A stretch of DNA of 64,000 bases from Flagellimonas profundi (GCF_017313275.1 NZ_JAFLNM010000001.1:1116001-1180000), one strand, 5' to 3'; numbered from the stretch's first letter, positions 8,791 to 18,896 are shown. The notes: generated by a model from the sequence alone, not told the origin. Numbers and translations are program-made.

Positions 8791-9999
8791 ATGATGAAAA
8801 AAATGAGGTCAAGTCTAATTTTTATTTCCATTGCTATACTCTCGTGCCAATCAAACAAGAAAAAAGAAGTAGTATCCCCCTCTATCGAAACCAATACAGC
8901 AATTCAGGATAAGATTGAGAACAATATCCATCCCATAGACGAAAACGGTAAAAGCGACTCAATTGCTACTACACTTGAGTCGAGAATGAAAGCTTTAAAC
9001 ATACCTGGGACAAGCATTACTGTTTTCGATGACAACAAAATCCTCTGGTCACAAGGTTATGGTAAAAAAAATATGCAAACGGAAGAAGATGTAAATGAAG
9101 AGACCATTTTCCAAGCTGCCTCAATATCCAAGCCTGTTACCAGTGTGGCCGCCTTTAAATTGATAGAGCAAGATAAATTTTCACTCCATGAAAACGTTAA
9201 CTCCAAATTGATACGATGGAAAGTACCTGAAAATGAATTTACAAGAACTGAAAAAGTAACACCTCGAAGAATAATGAGCCATACTTCGGGATTAAGCACC
9301 TCTGGTTTTCAAGGTTACAACAAAAAAGATTCCATACCAAGCTTAGTAGAGATTTTACAAGGAAGTAGCATAATCAATTCAGAACCTGTACGTGTCCTAC
9401 AAAAACCTGGGGAATCCGAGTTGTATTCCGGTGGTGGAATGGAAGTATTACAATTGCTAATGGAAGATGTGAGCGGAAAAAAATTCTCTCAGCTTCTAAA
9501 AGAATTGGTTCTTAATCCTGCTGAAATGAGCCATAGTTCCTTTGCTTATCCCCTACCAGAAAAACTAAGCAAATTAACTGCTTTTGGCCACGATGAAAAT
9601 GGTAATGTGATTGACGGAGGCTATCATCTTTATCCCGAAAAAGCAGCAGCAGGCCTTTGGAGCACCCCTACGGATTTAGCACAATTTATGATAGCACTGG
9701 GTAAATCATATCGAGGAGAAGACACCCGGTTTTTAAGTCAAGAATCTGCACGAACTATGATGACCCGTGTACCCAACGCTGGCGGAATTGGAATAGGTAT
9801 CGATGGAAAGGGCAGAGCTTTTCGTTTTAGACACACTGGTGGAAATGCTGGTTTTGTTTGTTATGCTGTATCTTTTGCAGATACTGGACGTGGAGTTGTT
9901 GTAATGACCAATTCGGATAACGGTTTTCCTTTTATTCATGAAATAGTAAGGGCTGTTTCCAAAGCGTATAATTGGCCACCGATGTGGATGCATGAATGA
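8791..9999 (+). CDS. lipoprotein serine hydrolase, class C beta-lactamase fold
   Basis: Exported beta-lactamase-related serine hydrolase, 402 residues. A lipoprotein signal (lipobox ILSC, C19) precedes the catalytic domain. The nucleophile motif is S111-I-S-K114, the second motif is YSGGG rather than YxN (about 212), and RHTGGNAGF supplies the HTG motif. Family members include esterases, DD-peptidases and beta-lactamases; the changed YxN motif makes true beta-lactamase activity doubtful. It stands alone, with long gaps on both sides. Confidence 0.85.
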   Translation: MMKKMRSSLIFISIAILSCQSNKKKEVVSPSIETNTAIQDKIENNIHPIDENGKSDSIATTLESRMKALNIPGTSITVFDDNKILWSQGYGKKNMQTEEDVNEETIFQAASISKPVTSVAAFKLIEQDKFSLHENVNSKLIRWKVPENEFTRTEKVTPRRIMSHTSGLSTSGFQGYNKKDSIPSLVEILQGSSIINSEPVRVLQKPGESELYSGGGMEVLQLLMEDVSGKKFSQLLKELVLNPAEMSHSSFAYPLPEKLSKLTAFGHDENGNVIDGGYHLYPEKAAAGLWSTPTDLAQFMIALGKSYRGEDTRFLSQESARTMMTRVPNAGGIGIGIDGKGRAFRFRHTGGNAGFVCYAVSFADTGRGVVVMTNSDNGFPFIHEIVRAVSKAYNWPPMWMHE

Positions 10000-10130
10000 T
10001 AAACTTTACATTATAAACTTCCTTTAGTGTGGAGTTTTTTGAGGAACTACAGCAAAAAATACGTATTTATTCCCAATTGTATTTTTCCTATCTTGTTTGG
10101 CAATAAGAATTAAACCAACCTAAACAAGAA

Positions 10131-11597
10131 ATGAAGAAACCACTGACTTCTTCCAGTAGAAGAAATTTTGTAAAAAACACCGCACTCGCTTCCAGTATTT
10201 TTATTGTTCCCCGCCACGTTTTGGGAGGTCCTGGATTTTTGGCCCCTAGCGACCGCTTGAACATTGCCGCCATAGGCGCTGGAGGTAAAGGTGCGTCTGA
10301 TATTGCCAACGCATCCGTTAATGGTCGGGAAAATGTTGTTGCGCTTTGCGATGTTGACTTTTCCGGGTCCGCAAAGCAATCCGTAGAGCGTTTTCCCAAA
10401 GCCAAACTATTCAATGATTACCGCGAAATGCTGGATACTGTGAAGGATATCGATGCGGTTACCATAAGTACCCCCGATCATGTACACGGACCTGCAGCGG
10501 CCTATGCCATGGAAAGGGGTAAACATGTGTATGTGCAAAAACCCATGACCCACAATATCAGCGAGGCACGCATGCTGACCCAAATGGCCCGAGACAAACA
10601 GGTGGTGACCCAAATGGGAAACCAAGGGGCGTCCAATCCGTTATTGGGCTTAGTTCAAAAATGGGTGGATTCTGGAGCCTTGGGAAGGATCACCAAAGTG
10701 GAAATATGGACCAATCGCCCTGTTTGGCCACAAGGAAATGCAATGCCACAACCAGACCCTGCAAGCAAACCCGATGATTTGTTTTGGGACCTATGGTTAG
10801 GCCCAGCCCCCATGCGCCCCTACACACCCAATCTGCATCCATTTAATTGGAGAGGTTGGTGGGATTACGGAACTGGGGCTTTGGGTGATGTGGGCTGTCA
10901 TTTGATCGATATCCCATACCGAACTTTGAAATTGGGATATCCCACTGCGGCCGAATGTAGCGTAGGAACGGTATTTTCGCAAATGTGGAATCCGGACTAC
11001 CATCCGGAAGGGTGTCCCCCATCCTCGTTCATCACTTTGAATTATGAGGCCACGGACAAAACGGCCGCCCCATTGACCATGACCTGGAGCGATGGTGGTA
11101 TACGCCCCTCCCACCCAGAGATTATTCCCGCTGATAGCGACATAGGAGGCCCTGGTAGCTACAATGGAGTTTTGATTCACGGAGAGCACGGAGTAATCTC
11201 CACGAATATAAACGACAGCTCCCCTTTGACCCCTAAATTATACATGAGCAATGGGGTTACCGAGTTTGGTCCAGAGGTAGAGGAAATGCCCGAACCGGAA
11301 TATGGCCACCAACGTAAATGGGTGGATGCCTGTAAGGCCGGATTTGGCAGCGAAGAACACCAAGGATTGACCTCCTCGTTCGACTATGCGGGCCCGATGA
11401 CAGAAACCGTATTGATGGGCAACCTGGCCATACGCAGCTATATGTTGCGCAGGGAGAACGACAAAGGCAACATGGAGTTTTATGGCCGTAAAAAACTGCT
11501 TTGGGATGGAGACAATATGGAAATCACCAATTTTGAGGATGCCAACCAGTTTGTCACCCGCACCTACCGCGAAGGGTGGAGTATGCAAGATGTTTAA
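10131..11597 (+). CDS. Gfo/Idh/MocA-family oxidoreductase with Tat-type signal
   Basis: NAD(P)-dependent oxidoreductase or glycoside-modifying enzyme of the Gfo/Idh/MocA family, 488 residues. The N-terminus has a twin-arginine signature (SSRRNFVKNTALA) before the Rossmann fold, IAAIGAGGKG at about 44-53. EKPM is represented by VQKPMTHN, with the catalytic-type lysine retained. Tat-exported members usually act on sugars or polyols in the periplasm. A rho-independent terminator follows 24 bp downstream. Substrate not identifiable. Confidence 0.87.
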   Translation: MKKPLTSSSRRNFVKNTALASSIFIVPRHVLGGPGFLAPSDRLNIAAIGAGGKGASDIANASVNGRENVVALCDVDFSGSAKQSVERFPKAKLFNDYREMLDTVKDIDAVTISTPDHVHGPAAAYAMERGKHVYVQKPMTHNISEARMLTQMARDKQVVTQMGNQGASNPLLGLVQKWVDSGALGRITKVEIWTNRPVWPQGNAMPQPDPASKPDDLFWDLWLGPAPMRPYTPNLHPFNWRGWWDYGTGALGDVGCHLIDIPYRTLKLGYPTAAECSVGTVFSQMWNPDYHPEGCPPSSFITLNYEATDKTAAPLTMTWSDGGIRPSHPEIIPADSDIGGPGSYNGVLIHGEHGVISTNINDSSPLTPKLYMSNGVTEFGPEVEEMPEPEYGHQRKWVDACKAGFGSEEHQGLTSSFDYAGPMTETVLMGNLAIRSYMLRRENDKGNMEFYGRKKLLWDGDNMEITNFEDANQFVTRTYREGWSMQDV

Positions 11598-11620
11598 ACT
11601 GAATCCATACATTAAAAAAG

Positions 11621-11644
11621 GCCGCTGAATAGCGGCTTTTTTTT
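11621..11644 (+). terminator. rho-independent terminator
   Basis: Stem GCCGCT, loop GAAT, stem AGCGGC, followed by an 8-T run and preceded by an A run. It follows the Gfo/Idh/MocA gene. Confidence 0.88.
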
Positions 11645-11768
11645 ATGGTTAGATGCGGATGTATTACAAAATAGAGAAAGGATTCTTTTGAATTGGACAA
11701 AAAATCCCTGAACTTATAGGAGTACACGAATTCTGAATCAAGAAACCATATTTAAATAAACAGTTTAC

Positions 11769-12989
11769 ATGAATACATTTTTGCATGAATGGGGAGAGGC
11801 CGCTTATACCAGTCTAGGCTTTTTCTGGATGGCGCTATGGGCATTTGCCCTAGGTTACCTCATAAGTTCCATGATACAAGTTTTTGTTACGGAAAAGCGA
11901 ATGCAAAAGGTGATGGGTGACAAAGGCGGGAAAAGTGTCCTACTGGGCACCTTTTTTGGTTTTATAAGCAGTTCCTGTAGCTTCTCCGCACTGGCAACTT
12001 CAAAATCCCTATTTAAAAAAGGGGCCAGCTTTGTTTCATCAATCGCCTTTTTATTGGCATCCACTAACCTGGTGATTGAATTAGGGATCATCATATCCAT
12101 CTTTTTGGGCTGGCAATTTGTTGTTGGTGAATATGTTGGCGGGGTGTTACTTATTTTGTGCAGTTGGTTGCTGATTCGGATTATCAACCCGAAAAAGTTG
12201 ATCCAAAATGCTAGAAAACGTTTGGATGAAGCCAAGGAAGAACACCTTGAGCAAGCTTCGTTGCGGGAAAAAATCACCTTGCAAGAAAATTGGGCGAAGG
12301 TGGGAAAGCAATACTTTATGGAATGGAAAATGGTGTGGAAAGATGTCACCGTAGGTTTTACCATTGCCGGAATAGTGGCCGCCTTTGTTCCGGATGCTTT
12401 TTTTGAAACACTTTTTATCAATACGGGACAAGGGCAACAATCGTTTGACTTTTTCACCCTGCTGGAACATGTAATCGTAGGTCCTGTTGCAGCCTTTCTT
12501 ACCTTTATTGGCTCCATGGGAAACATTCCCTTGGCTGCTTTATTATTTGGTAAAGGTGTAAGTTTTGCTGGTGTAATGGCCTTTATTTTTAGTGATTTGG
12601 TTGTTTTTCCCGTGCTTCGCATCAATGCTAAATATTATGGTTGGAAAATGTCCTTATTTATACTTTTCCTATTGTTCACATCTCTTATAGGGGCTTCCTT
12701 GCTACTCCACTATGGCTTTGATTTTTTCGATGCCATACCCAGTGCCGCTGCCGATAAAATATCAGGAAAGGAATATTTTTCGGTTGATTATACTTTTTTC
12801 CTGAACATCGCTTTTCTGGCCATATCAGGAATAATGATCTACCTCGGTCTTTTTAAAGGGAAGGATGTTCATTACCATAAAGAAATGGCACCGAAAAGCC
12901 CTTTATTGGAGAAAACCTTAAAATGGATAGCTATACTAAGCTATTTCTGGCTAACCATTGGAATTGTGTTGAAGTTCATTACTATTTAA
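11769..12989 (+). CDS. YraQ-family permease (DUF318)
   Basis: Integral membrane protein of 406 residues in the predicted permease family formerly DUF318 (YraQ, ArsP-like). About eight to ten membrane helices flank a central hydrophilic loop (about 140-195). The half-repeat signature SSSCSFSALATSKSLFKKG (about 75-93) and the matching later segment GSMGNIPLAALLFGKG are characteristic. Some family members move organoarsenicals; others have no known substrate. A nearby metal gene would support that, but none adjoins it. Confidence 0.82.
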   Translation: MNTFLHEWGEAAYTSLGFFWMALWAFALGYLISSMIQVFVTEKRMQKVMGDKGGKSVLLGTFFGFISSSCSFSALATSKSLFKKGASFVSSIAFLLASTNLVIELGIIISIFLGWQFVVGEYVGGVLLILCSWLLIRIINPKKLIQNARKRLDEAKEEHLEQASLREKITLQENWAKVGKQYFMEWKMVWKDVTVGFTIAGIVAAFVPDAFFETLFINTGQGQQSFDFFTLLEHVIVGPVAAFLTFIGSMGNIPLAALLFGKGVSFAGVMAFIFSDLVVFPVLRINAKYYGWKMSLFILFLLFTSLIGASLLLHYGFDFFDAIPSAAADKISGKEYFSVDYTFFLNIAFLAISGIMIYLGLFKGKDVHYHKEMAPKSPLLEKTLKWIAILSYFWLTIGIVLKFITI

Positions 12990-13056
12990 ATAAAACAGCC
13001 GGCATCAAATGGTTGAACCCCACTTGAGCGGCCGACTGCCCTAGTAAATGACTAAA

Positions 13057-14670
13057 TCAATATATTCTGGACATGTAAAATGTTACTTCAAAATCACTTC
13101 CAGAATCCTCTTCTAATTTCAACACCTCATTTTGAAGTATGGCGTTGCCATTATCGTCAAAGTTCATTTTGATGTCCTTTAAATATATTTTGCGTGAATT
13201 CTTGCCCAAGTATTCATTCGAACTAAATAAATCATCTTCAGAGAATTCCGCTTCAATCTGAACATAATCATTCTCCAAATCAGGCTTATAAAGCTCAACT
13301 TCACTGGCTTCGCCTCCCGGAATCGACCAAAACACGCCTTCCCTGATGCTTATATAATTGTTTGAGGTTCTGGTGTAGGATTCACTAGCCATTTGCTGAC
13401 CTCCTTGGAACAGTTTGATGTTCAGATTGCCGCGCAAGGACAGATCCCCGCTTTCGCCGGCGTGCGAAATCATTTCGATACCTCCCAATTCAATTCGATA
13501 TTTTTGATAGGCCTCATAACAGGTCCTAATGTTGTATTCACTGCTCAACACAACTCTCGCCACCGGAAAATCATTTCGGATATAGCGCAACGTATAGGCC
13601 AAAGGTGCGGCAGGGGAATCTGCCGAGTAGTTGCCCCCATTGGTAATGTACTCGTATACACCGGCAGGACCACTTACTGCCCCGGCGGCATCGGAACCAC
13701 TGCCCCCTACGACCAAAGCTTCAATTTTAGAGTTATTGATGATACTCTGGTATTCGGCATTGCCATTGGCGTCCGCTGAATTGAACGAGGCATTGAACGC
13801 GGATTGTACATCCGTGATACTGGAGTTGGACTCCACGGTATATAGCACCATACGTCCATATTTTACCGAGGACACAATTACGGGGCTCGTGGAATTTAGC
13901 ACAGGCATTTCATAGAACAAGGAACCCGGGTTGTTATTGGGTGGCAGGTCTAGATCAATCGTATAGTATTCCTGAAAATATTTGATGACGTATTTATAGC
14001 TGTATTGCGAATTGTCAAAATTGAAAGAGGCCGAAACATCCCTGTTCTTGGTGCGATAGTTAGCTCCCAAGGCTACACTGAGGTGTTGCTCGGAGTACAC
14101 TTCTTCAATAGTGAAGTTCAACTTGGCAGCGGTGGCACCAGTGACCCCTTGTTGCAATACGCTATTGACCCCTTCCCTGACAGTGGACAGTTTAGGGTCC
14201 TCGATCTCAACCGATGATGTTCCATCGATATTCTGCAAGGAAACCGATAACGTAATTGGTGCCCGTCCACCGTTGATGCCAATATATTCCCCTGTTGGAA
14301 TAGATTCACCTTTGAGCATGGCCCCAGGATAGATCACATCGGTGGTGGGATCCAACGAAAGCATTTCGTCAAAGCCTGGAGATGTTTTGTAACGCTGTAC
14401 CACACATTCCTCCGTGACATCATCTGGATTTCGCTCTGGGTTTTCCGGTTCGCCCACTTCTTCGGTAGCCGCTTCGCTTTCCTGTTCAAACGATTGTAGA
14501 CTTGCCAATACGGTATTGAAGTTCGTTTGCTCTTCTTCAGTAGGAGGTTCGGTGCCCGTAATCGGCGGTTCAGAGGATTCATCCTTTGAGCATCCGACAC
14601 AGATGATCAAGCTCAATGACAGCACCATTAGTAAGGCACTGTTCTTAAAAAGTGATTGCTTTGTTTTCAT
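13057..14670 (-). CDS. cholesterol-dependent-cytolysin-like lipoprotein
   Basis: Homologue of thiol-activated (cholesterol-dependent) cytolysins, 537 residues from ATG 14670. I chose this start because it gives a clean lipoprotein signal (lipobox CVGC, C27); the ORF stays open 96 bp further upstream. Cytolysin signatures are VIYPGAMLKG near the N-terminal domain, the strand YFQEYYTIDLD, SSVKYGRMVLYTVES, and the Gly-pair segment LVVGGSGSD. The Trp-rich undecapeptide (ECTGLAWEWWR) of classical toxins is absent and the C-terminal domain carries only one Trp (EGVFWSIP). This fits the CDC-like group of Bacteroidota pore-forming proteins. Divergent from a TPR/LuxR-type gene. Confidence 0.85.
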   Translation of the reverse strand: MKTKQSLFKNSALLMVLSLSLIICVGCSKDESSEPPITGTEPPTEEEQTNFNTVLASLQSFEQESEAATEEVGEPENPERNPDDVTEECVVQRYKTSPGFDEMLSLDPTTDVIYPGAMLKGESIPTGEYIGINGGRAPITLSVSLQNIDGTSSVEIEDPKLSTVREGVNSVLQQGVTGATAAKLNFTIEEVYSEQHLSVALGANYRTKNRDVSASFNFDNSQYSYKYVIKYFQEYYTIDLDLPPNNNPGSLFYEMPVLNSTSPVIVSSVKYGRMVLYTVESNSSITDVQSAFNASFNSADANGNAEYQSIINNSKIEALVVGGSGSDAAGAVSGPAGVYEYITNGGNYSADSPAAPLAYTLRYIRNDFPVARVVLSSEYNIRTCYEAYQKYRIELGGIEMISHAGESGDLSLRGNLNIKLFQGGQQMASESYTRTSNNYISIREGVFWSIPGGEASEVELYKPDLENDYVQIEAEFSEDDLFSSNEYLGKNSRKIYLKDIKMNFDDNGNAILQNEVLKLEEDSGSDFEVTFYMSRIY

Positions 14671-14740
14671 AATTTTTAGTTTTTTGAGGTTCAACACGCT
14701 CGAAATTAGAGGCGTACGCTCCTCAAACCTATTTTCGGGC

Positions 14741-14903
14741 ATGGACAAAGTATGGACAGCCACCATGGACGATACCCAAAAACCATATGGACAGCCTGAT
14801 TTTAAAATTTGTGCAGTTCATCGATTAACACTAACAAAATCAATACTTTAAAGAGGTTTTGAAATCAGAATCGAAGAAAGGAAACATGGATTTTATATGG
14901 ACA
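14741..14903. promoter_or_regulatory. repeated ATGGACA motifs between divergent genes
   Basis: ATGGACA occurs at 14741, 14752, 14787 and 14897, with ATGGACG at 14765 and ATGGATT at 14886. Two copies extend to ATGGACAGCC. All are on the same strand and lie in the 313-bp gap between the cytolysin-like gene and the TPR/LuxR gene. They may be operator half-sites; function is inferred only from repetition and position. Confidence 0.4.
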
Positions 14904-14983
14904 AGCCTTTTTTGGGTTTTATAATCCATTGGGATTCAAAGGCATAATATTTCTACCTTGTAGGACAACATGCAACCTTAACT

Positions 14984-16876
14984 ATGAGAAAATCAGTCTT
15001 ACACATCCTCTTTTTACTTGTTTTGGCACCCAGCTTAAGTTTTGGCCAATATGATGCCACCCCACAACAAATCGATAGTCTTCTGGAAGTATTGGCCAGC
15101 ACCCCTATTGATTCCTCCAGAACCCCTATATTGGTTAATCTCTGGAGAGCCCATATTGATCGTGATATTGACAAGGCCTTCGGATATGCCGACCAACTCA
15201 TTGATTTAGGGAAACAGTTGGACAATGTACCCATTCAGCATACAGGCTATCAAAGAATGGGAATTGCCTATTCCTACATTGACGATTACCCTTCATCCAA
15301 TATCTATTACAGAAAAGCCATGAAACTGAGTGAGGAGCGTCAGCGTTATAGCTCCACAGCTGCCATGCAAATCAATATTGCCATCAACCATTCCATTATG
15401 AACCAACATGACAGCACGTTGATCTATGCCGACAAATCCATCGAAAATTTCGCAAAAGAGAATGACTCTACGGGAATCGCTGCCTGCTACAACGTTATTG
15501 CGGGCATGTATTTTAATAAAGGTCAATATAAATTATCGCTGGAAAGTTCCCTGAAGGCTATGGGGATATCGGAACGGCATAACGACCGTCGTGATGCCAA
15601 AACTTCCCTAAGAAACATTCACCAAAACTACCTCAAAATGAAGGATACCACCAACACCGTAAGGTATCTGAAAAGATTGATGCAGATGAATAGGGAGGAT
15701 AATGACAAACATGGTTTAATCTCCGATTTAAGCAATTTGGGGATACTTTACACTAGCATAGGCGACAGTCTGGAAATCGCCAAAGAAATGTTGGACGAAA
15801 GTTGGGAGCTATCGCAGTCCATGAAATTCCCCAGCGGCCAAGTTTTCACCCTTTTGGGTTTGGGCAAGTATTATGTGAAAAAGAATGATATGGCACGGGC
15901 CCAATCCCTTTTTAAGGAATCGTTGAGCCTCGCTGATTCATTGAACCAAATAGGCAGTGTAGTGGACAACCAATTGGAATTGGCTGAGATTGCCCTTCAA
16001 GAAAATAGTCTTAATGAAGCCAAGTCCTGGTCGCAACAAGCCTTGACGCTATCAAAAAAAACAGATTTATTGGAAGATCAGGCGCAAGCCTATCAGCTTC
16101 TGTCGGAAATTGCGCTAAGGGAAGACAAACAAGGTGATGCTTTACGCTATTTTAAACAGTATAAAATAGTGAACGACAGTATTTACAACATTGAAAACGG
16201 TCAACGGCTATCCGAGCTTCAAACCATTTACGAAACCGAGAAAAAAGAAGCTGAAATCGCTCTGCAGGAAGAGGAGATCAACACTTTGAATGCAAAAGCC
16301 AAAGTGGATAAGCTCACCAAAGGGCTCTATGCCGGAGGCATGGCCTCTGCCCTAGCCCTTTCCGGATTATTGGTGTTCGGTTACCGTCAAAAAATGAAAA
16401 AGAACAAAATTGAACGGGAAAAGCAAGAGGAAATCTATCAACAGGAAATAGCACACAAAAAGAAGGAACTCGCCAGCCAAACCCTCCATTTGGTTCAAAA
16501 AAACACCTTTATCCAAGAGCTGATGGAGAACTTGGAGAACATTAAAAACTCCCCCGAAAAATTTAAAATGGAGTTTAGGCGTATGGTAATGCTCCTTAAA
16601 AAGGAAAACGCCTCAGACAAGGATTGGGAAGTATTCAAAACTTACTTCGCTGAGGTCCACAACGACTTTGACCAGAAACTAAAGACCATTTATTCGGACA
16701 TATCGGAAAAAGAAATACGATTGGCCGCTTTTTTACGGATGAACCTGACCACCAAAGAGATTGCGGCAACCCTCAATGTGTTGCCCGATAGTATTCTTAA
16801 ATCCAAATACCGATTAAAGAAGAAATTGGGACTGGACAAGGAAACGGATTTATCCGACTTTCTCAATTCCTTGTAA
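14984..16876 (+). CDS. TPR sensor with membrane segment and LuxR-type HTH
   Basis: 630-residue regulator of a type common in Flavobacteriia. A signal peptide (cleavage after LSFG-Q) is followed by tetratricopeptide repeats over about 50-400, a coiled coil, one membrane helix at about 446-464 (YAGGMASALALSGLL), a second cytoplasmic coiled coil and a LuxR-type helix-turn-helix at the C-terminus (SEKEIRLAAFLRMNLTTKEI, then KSKYRLKKKLG). The periplasmic repeats likely sense something and the cytoplasmic HTH binds DNA. Divergence from the cytolysin-like gene makes that gene a candidate target. Confidence 0.82.
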   Translation: MRKSVLHILFLLVLAPSLSFGQYDATPQQIDSLLEVLASTPIDSSRTPILVNLWRAHIDRDIDKAFGYADQLIDLGKQLDNVPIQHTGYQRMGIAYSYIDDYPSSNIYYRKAMKLSEERQRYSSTAAMQINIAINHSIMNQHDSTLIYADKSIENFAKENDSTGIAACYNVIAGMYFNKGQYKLSLESSLKAMGISERHNDRRDAKTSLRNIHQNYLKMKDTTNTVRYLKRLMQMNREDNDKHGLISDLSNLGILYTSIGDSLEIAKEMLDESWELSQSMKFPSGQVFTLLGLGKYYVKKNDMARAQSLFKESLSLADSLNQIGSVVDNQLELAEIALQENSLNEAKSWSQQALTLSKKTDLLEDQAQAYQLLSEIALREDKQGDALRYFKQYKIVNDSIYNIENGQRLSELQTIYETEKKEAEIALQEEEINTLNAKAKVDKLTKGLYAGGMASALALSGLLVFGYRQKMKKNKIEREKQEEIYQQEIAHKKKELASQTLHLVQKNTFIQELMENLENIKNSPEKFKMEFRRMVMLLKKENASDKDWEVFKTYFAEVHNDFDQKLKTIYSDISEKEIRLAAFLRMNLTTKEIAATLNVLPDSILKSKYRLKKKLGLDKETDLSDFLNSL

Positions 16877-16984
16877 AATTAACTGGATTGTTGATAATTA
16901 AGTTAGATCATTACATATAATCTATTGATTTTAAGCTGGAAATAAACGAATTTGGTAGTTCAACCTAAGCATTTCCTTTAAATT

Positions 16985-18115
16985 ATGCGATTTTTAACCC
17001 CGTTGCTATTCCTCTGTATTTCACATTTTTCTACAGCTCAAGAGGAATTATTCCTAATTCGGACAGATATGAACTTTGAAGAACCGCGATTTTCCTTCGG
17101 TACCGGAAAAAATCGCAGCGCTTCCATTAGTTTAGGAGATATTGACAATGATGGAGACTTGGATGCCATCATAGCAAACGGCAGACATTGGCCCGAAACC
17201 AATCTCATTTTCACCTACGAGCGACGTAATTTCAACACCATGGAATTTCTTGGCACCGAACATGCTACGAGCTATGCTGCAGAACTAGCGGATATGGACA
17301 ACGATGGGGATTTGGATATCGTTGAGGTGAATGATAATGCGCCCCACAAAATTTATAGCAACGATGGTGATGGAAATTTTACATTCCACTCCTATTTCTC
17401 CTCCTACTCCAATGCCAGAAACGTAAACATAGGCGATTTGGACCAAGATGGCTATTTGGATATCATTGTCTGCAATCGTGGTGCACGGAATACCTTGTGC
17501 TTCAGCAATGGTGACCTCACCTATTCTTGCGAAGAATTGATAACCGAAAATAATTCGACCATAGATATTGCACTGGCAGATTTGAACAAGGACGGGTTAT
17601 TGGATATTATCCTCGCCAATAGGGACAATAACCTCAATACCATCTACATCAACAAAGGCCAACGCAAGTTTGGGAAATTGATTGATTTTGGCTTTCGGGA
17701 ATTGGATACAAGGTCCGTGGCCGTTGCCGATATGAACTTGGATGGCTTTTTGGATATTGTTACCGGTAATGTGGGTGGTGAAAACAAAATCTATTGGGGA
17801 GACAACGACTTAAAGTTCGACCGATCAATGAATTACGACAATGATTTGGAGCATACCTACGCCATTGCTTTGGCCGATTTTAACAAGGATGGTTTAATGG
17901 ATATTGTCAACGCAAATTATGGTACGGCAAATACGGTATTTCTGAACAAGGAAGGCGAAGTGTTCGAAAAAGTGAACCTTATGCAGGACACCTTTAAAAG
18001 TTATGATGTCACCTTGGGCGATATCAATAATGATGGGTGGATGGATATAGCCTTTGCCAATTCGGACGATTTTAATGTATATCTATTGAACGTCATCAAA
18101 AACCTGGAAAAATAA
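16985..18115 (+). CDS. secreted FG-GAP/VCBS repeat protein
   Basis: Exported 376-residue protein with signal peptide (cleavage near STAQ-E) and seven FG-GAP/VCBS repeats marked by calcium-type loops such as DIDNDGDLDAI, DMDNDGDLDIV, DLDQDGYLDII, DLNKDGLLDII, DMNLDGFLDIV, DFNKDGLMDIV and DINNDGWMDIA. These form a seven-blade integrin-like propeller filling the protein. No catalytic domain is attached. Adhesion or carbohydrate binding is plausible. Its stop is 4 bp before the first DUF6090 gene. Confidence 0.85.
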   Translation: MRFLTPLLFLCISHFSTAQEELFLIRTDMNFEEPRFSFGTGKNRSASISLGDIDNDGDLDAIIANGRHWPETNLIFTYERRNFNTMEFLGTEHATSYAAELADMDNDGDLDIVEVNDNAPHKIYSNDGDGNFTFHSYFSSYSNARNVNIGDLDQDGYLDIIVCNRGARNTLCFSNGDLTYSCEELITENNSTIDIALADLNKDGLLDIILANRDNNLNTIYINKGQRKFGKLIDFGFRELDTRSVAVADMNLDGFLDIVTGNVGGENKIYWGDNDLKFDRSMNYDNDLEHTYAIALADFNKDGLMDIVNANYGTANTVFLNKEGEVFEKVNLMQDTFKSYDVTLGDINNDGWMDIAFANSDDFNVYLLNVIKNLEK

Positions 18116-18119
18116 TTGA

Positions 18120-18896
18120 ATGAAACTCTTTAGGAACATCCGCAAGTTGCTCCTCAATGAAGGTAAAACCGGCAAGTACCTCAAATATGCCCTGGGGGAA
18201 ATCGTTTTAGTGGTGATCGGGATCTTGATCGCCCTACAGATCAACAATTGGAATGAAAACCGAAAGCTGGAAAACAGCAAGGTGAATTTGATGCTGGCCA
18301 TAAAAAAAGAATTATTGATCAACCTGGAGACTTTAGAGGATTACGATCACGGTTTAAACCAAAGCAATTCCAAATTCAATAAAGTACTCAGCTTCTCAGC
18401 AGATAACACTTTGCTGCCCACAGATAGTCTGAGGCAGTATTTATCTCAAATGGTATATTCAATTACACTGTCCTTTTTAACTACCGTTCAAGAAGAAGCC
18501 ATTTCATCCGGAAAGTTTGAGCTATTGAGCGATAGCCTTAGGCAAAGGCTTTCCTTATTAAAGGATTATGCCAATGCAAGAAACTCCATCGCTGATCAGA
18601 TTCAAAAGAATTACTATTACAACAGTACAGATGAGCTTGCAGTGATAATGGCCAAATTATCCATAGAACCAACTGTACCGGAGCGAATTAGAGCTCATCC
18701 CCTAATCCCCATGCATCCCGAATTTGTATTGGACGATGCCGCCCTGGTCACACTTATAAAAGAACCTGAAACCTATCTGGCGCTGAAAAGTCTTTATAAA
18801 AACTTTAGGGACGAAGAAATTTGGGTGAAATACGGACTCCTTTCCCTTACCCGACAATCTCTCGACCTAATTGATAAAGAATTGAACGAATTATGA
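18120..18896 (+). CDS. DUF6090 family membrane protein, copy 1
   Basis: 258 residues. The N-terminus MKLFRNIRKLLLNEGKTGKY and a single membrane helix (about 29-41, GEIVLVVIGILIALQ) ending in NNWNENRK define the DUF6090 family of Bacteroidota. The rest is a helical soluble domain, probably periplasmic. Function unknown. The stop overlaps the ATG of the next copy (ATGA), so translation is probably coupled. Confidence 0.82.
   Translation: MKLFRNIRKLLLNEGKTGKYLKYALGEIVLVVIGILIALQINNWNENRKLENSKVNLMLAIKKELLINLETLEDYDHGLNQSNSKFNKVLSFSADNTLLPTDSLRQYLSQMVYSITLSFLTTVQEEAISSGKFELLSDSLRQRLSLLKDYANARNSIADQIQKNYYYNSTDELAVIMAKLSIEPTVPERIRAHPLIPMHPEFVLDDAALVTLIKEPETYLALKSLYKNFRDEEIWVKYGLLSLTRQSLDLIDKELNEL

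Noticed and set aside
11855..12625. 256-residue minus-strand frame inside the permease gene
   Set aside because: Shadow of the permease: Lys/Thr/Ser-rich, without domains or leader.
12990..13056. CAGCCGGC/GGCCGACTG as a terminator between convergent genes
   Set aside because: One mismatch, a 26-base loop and no T-run; too weak to call.
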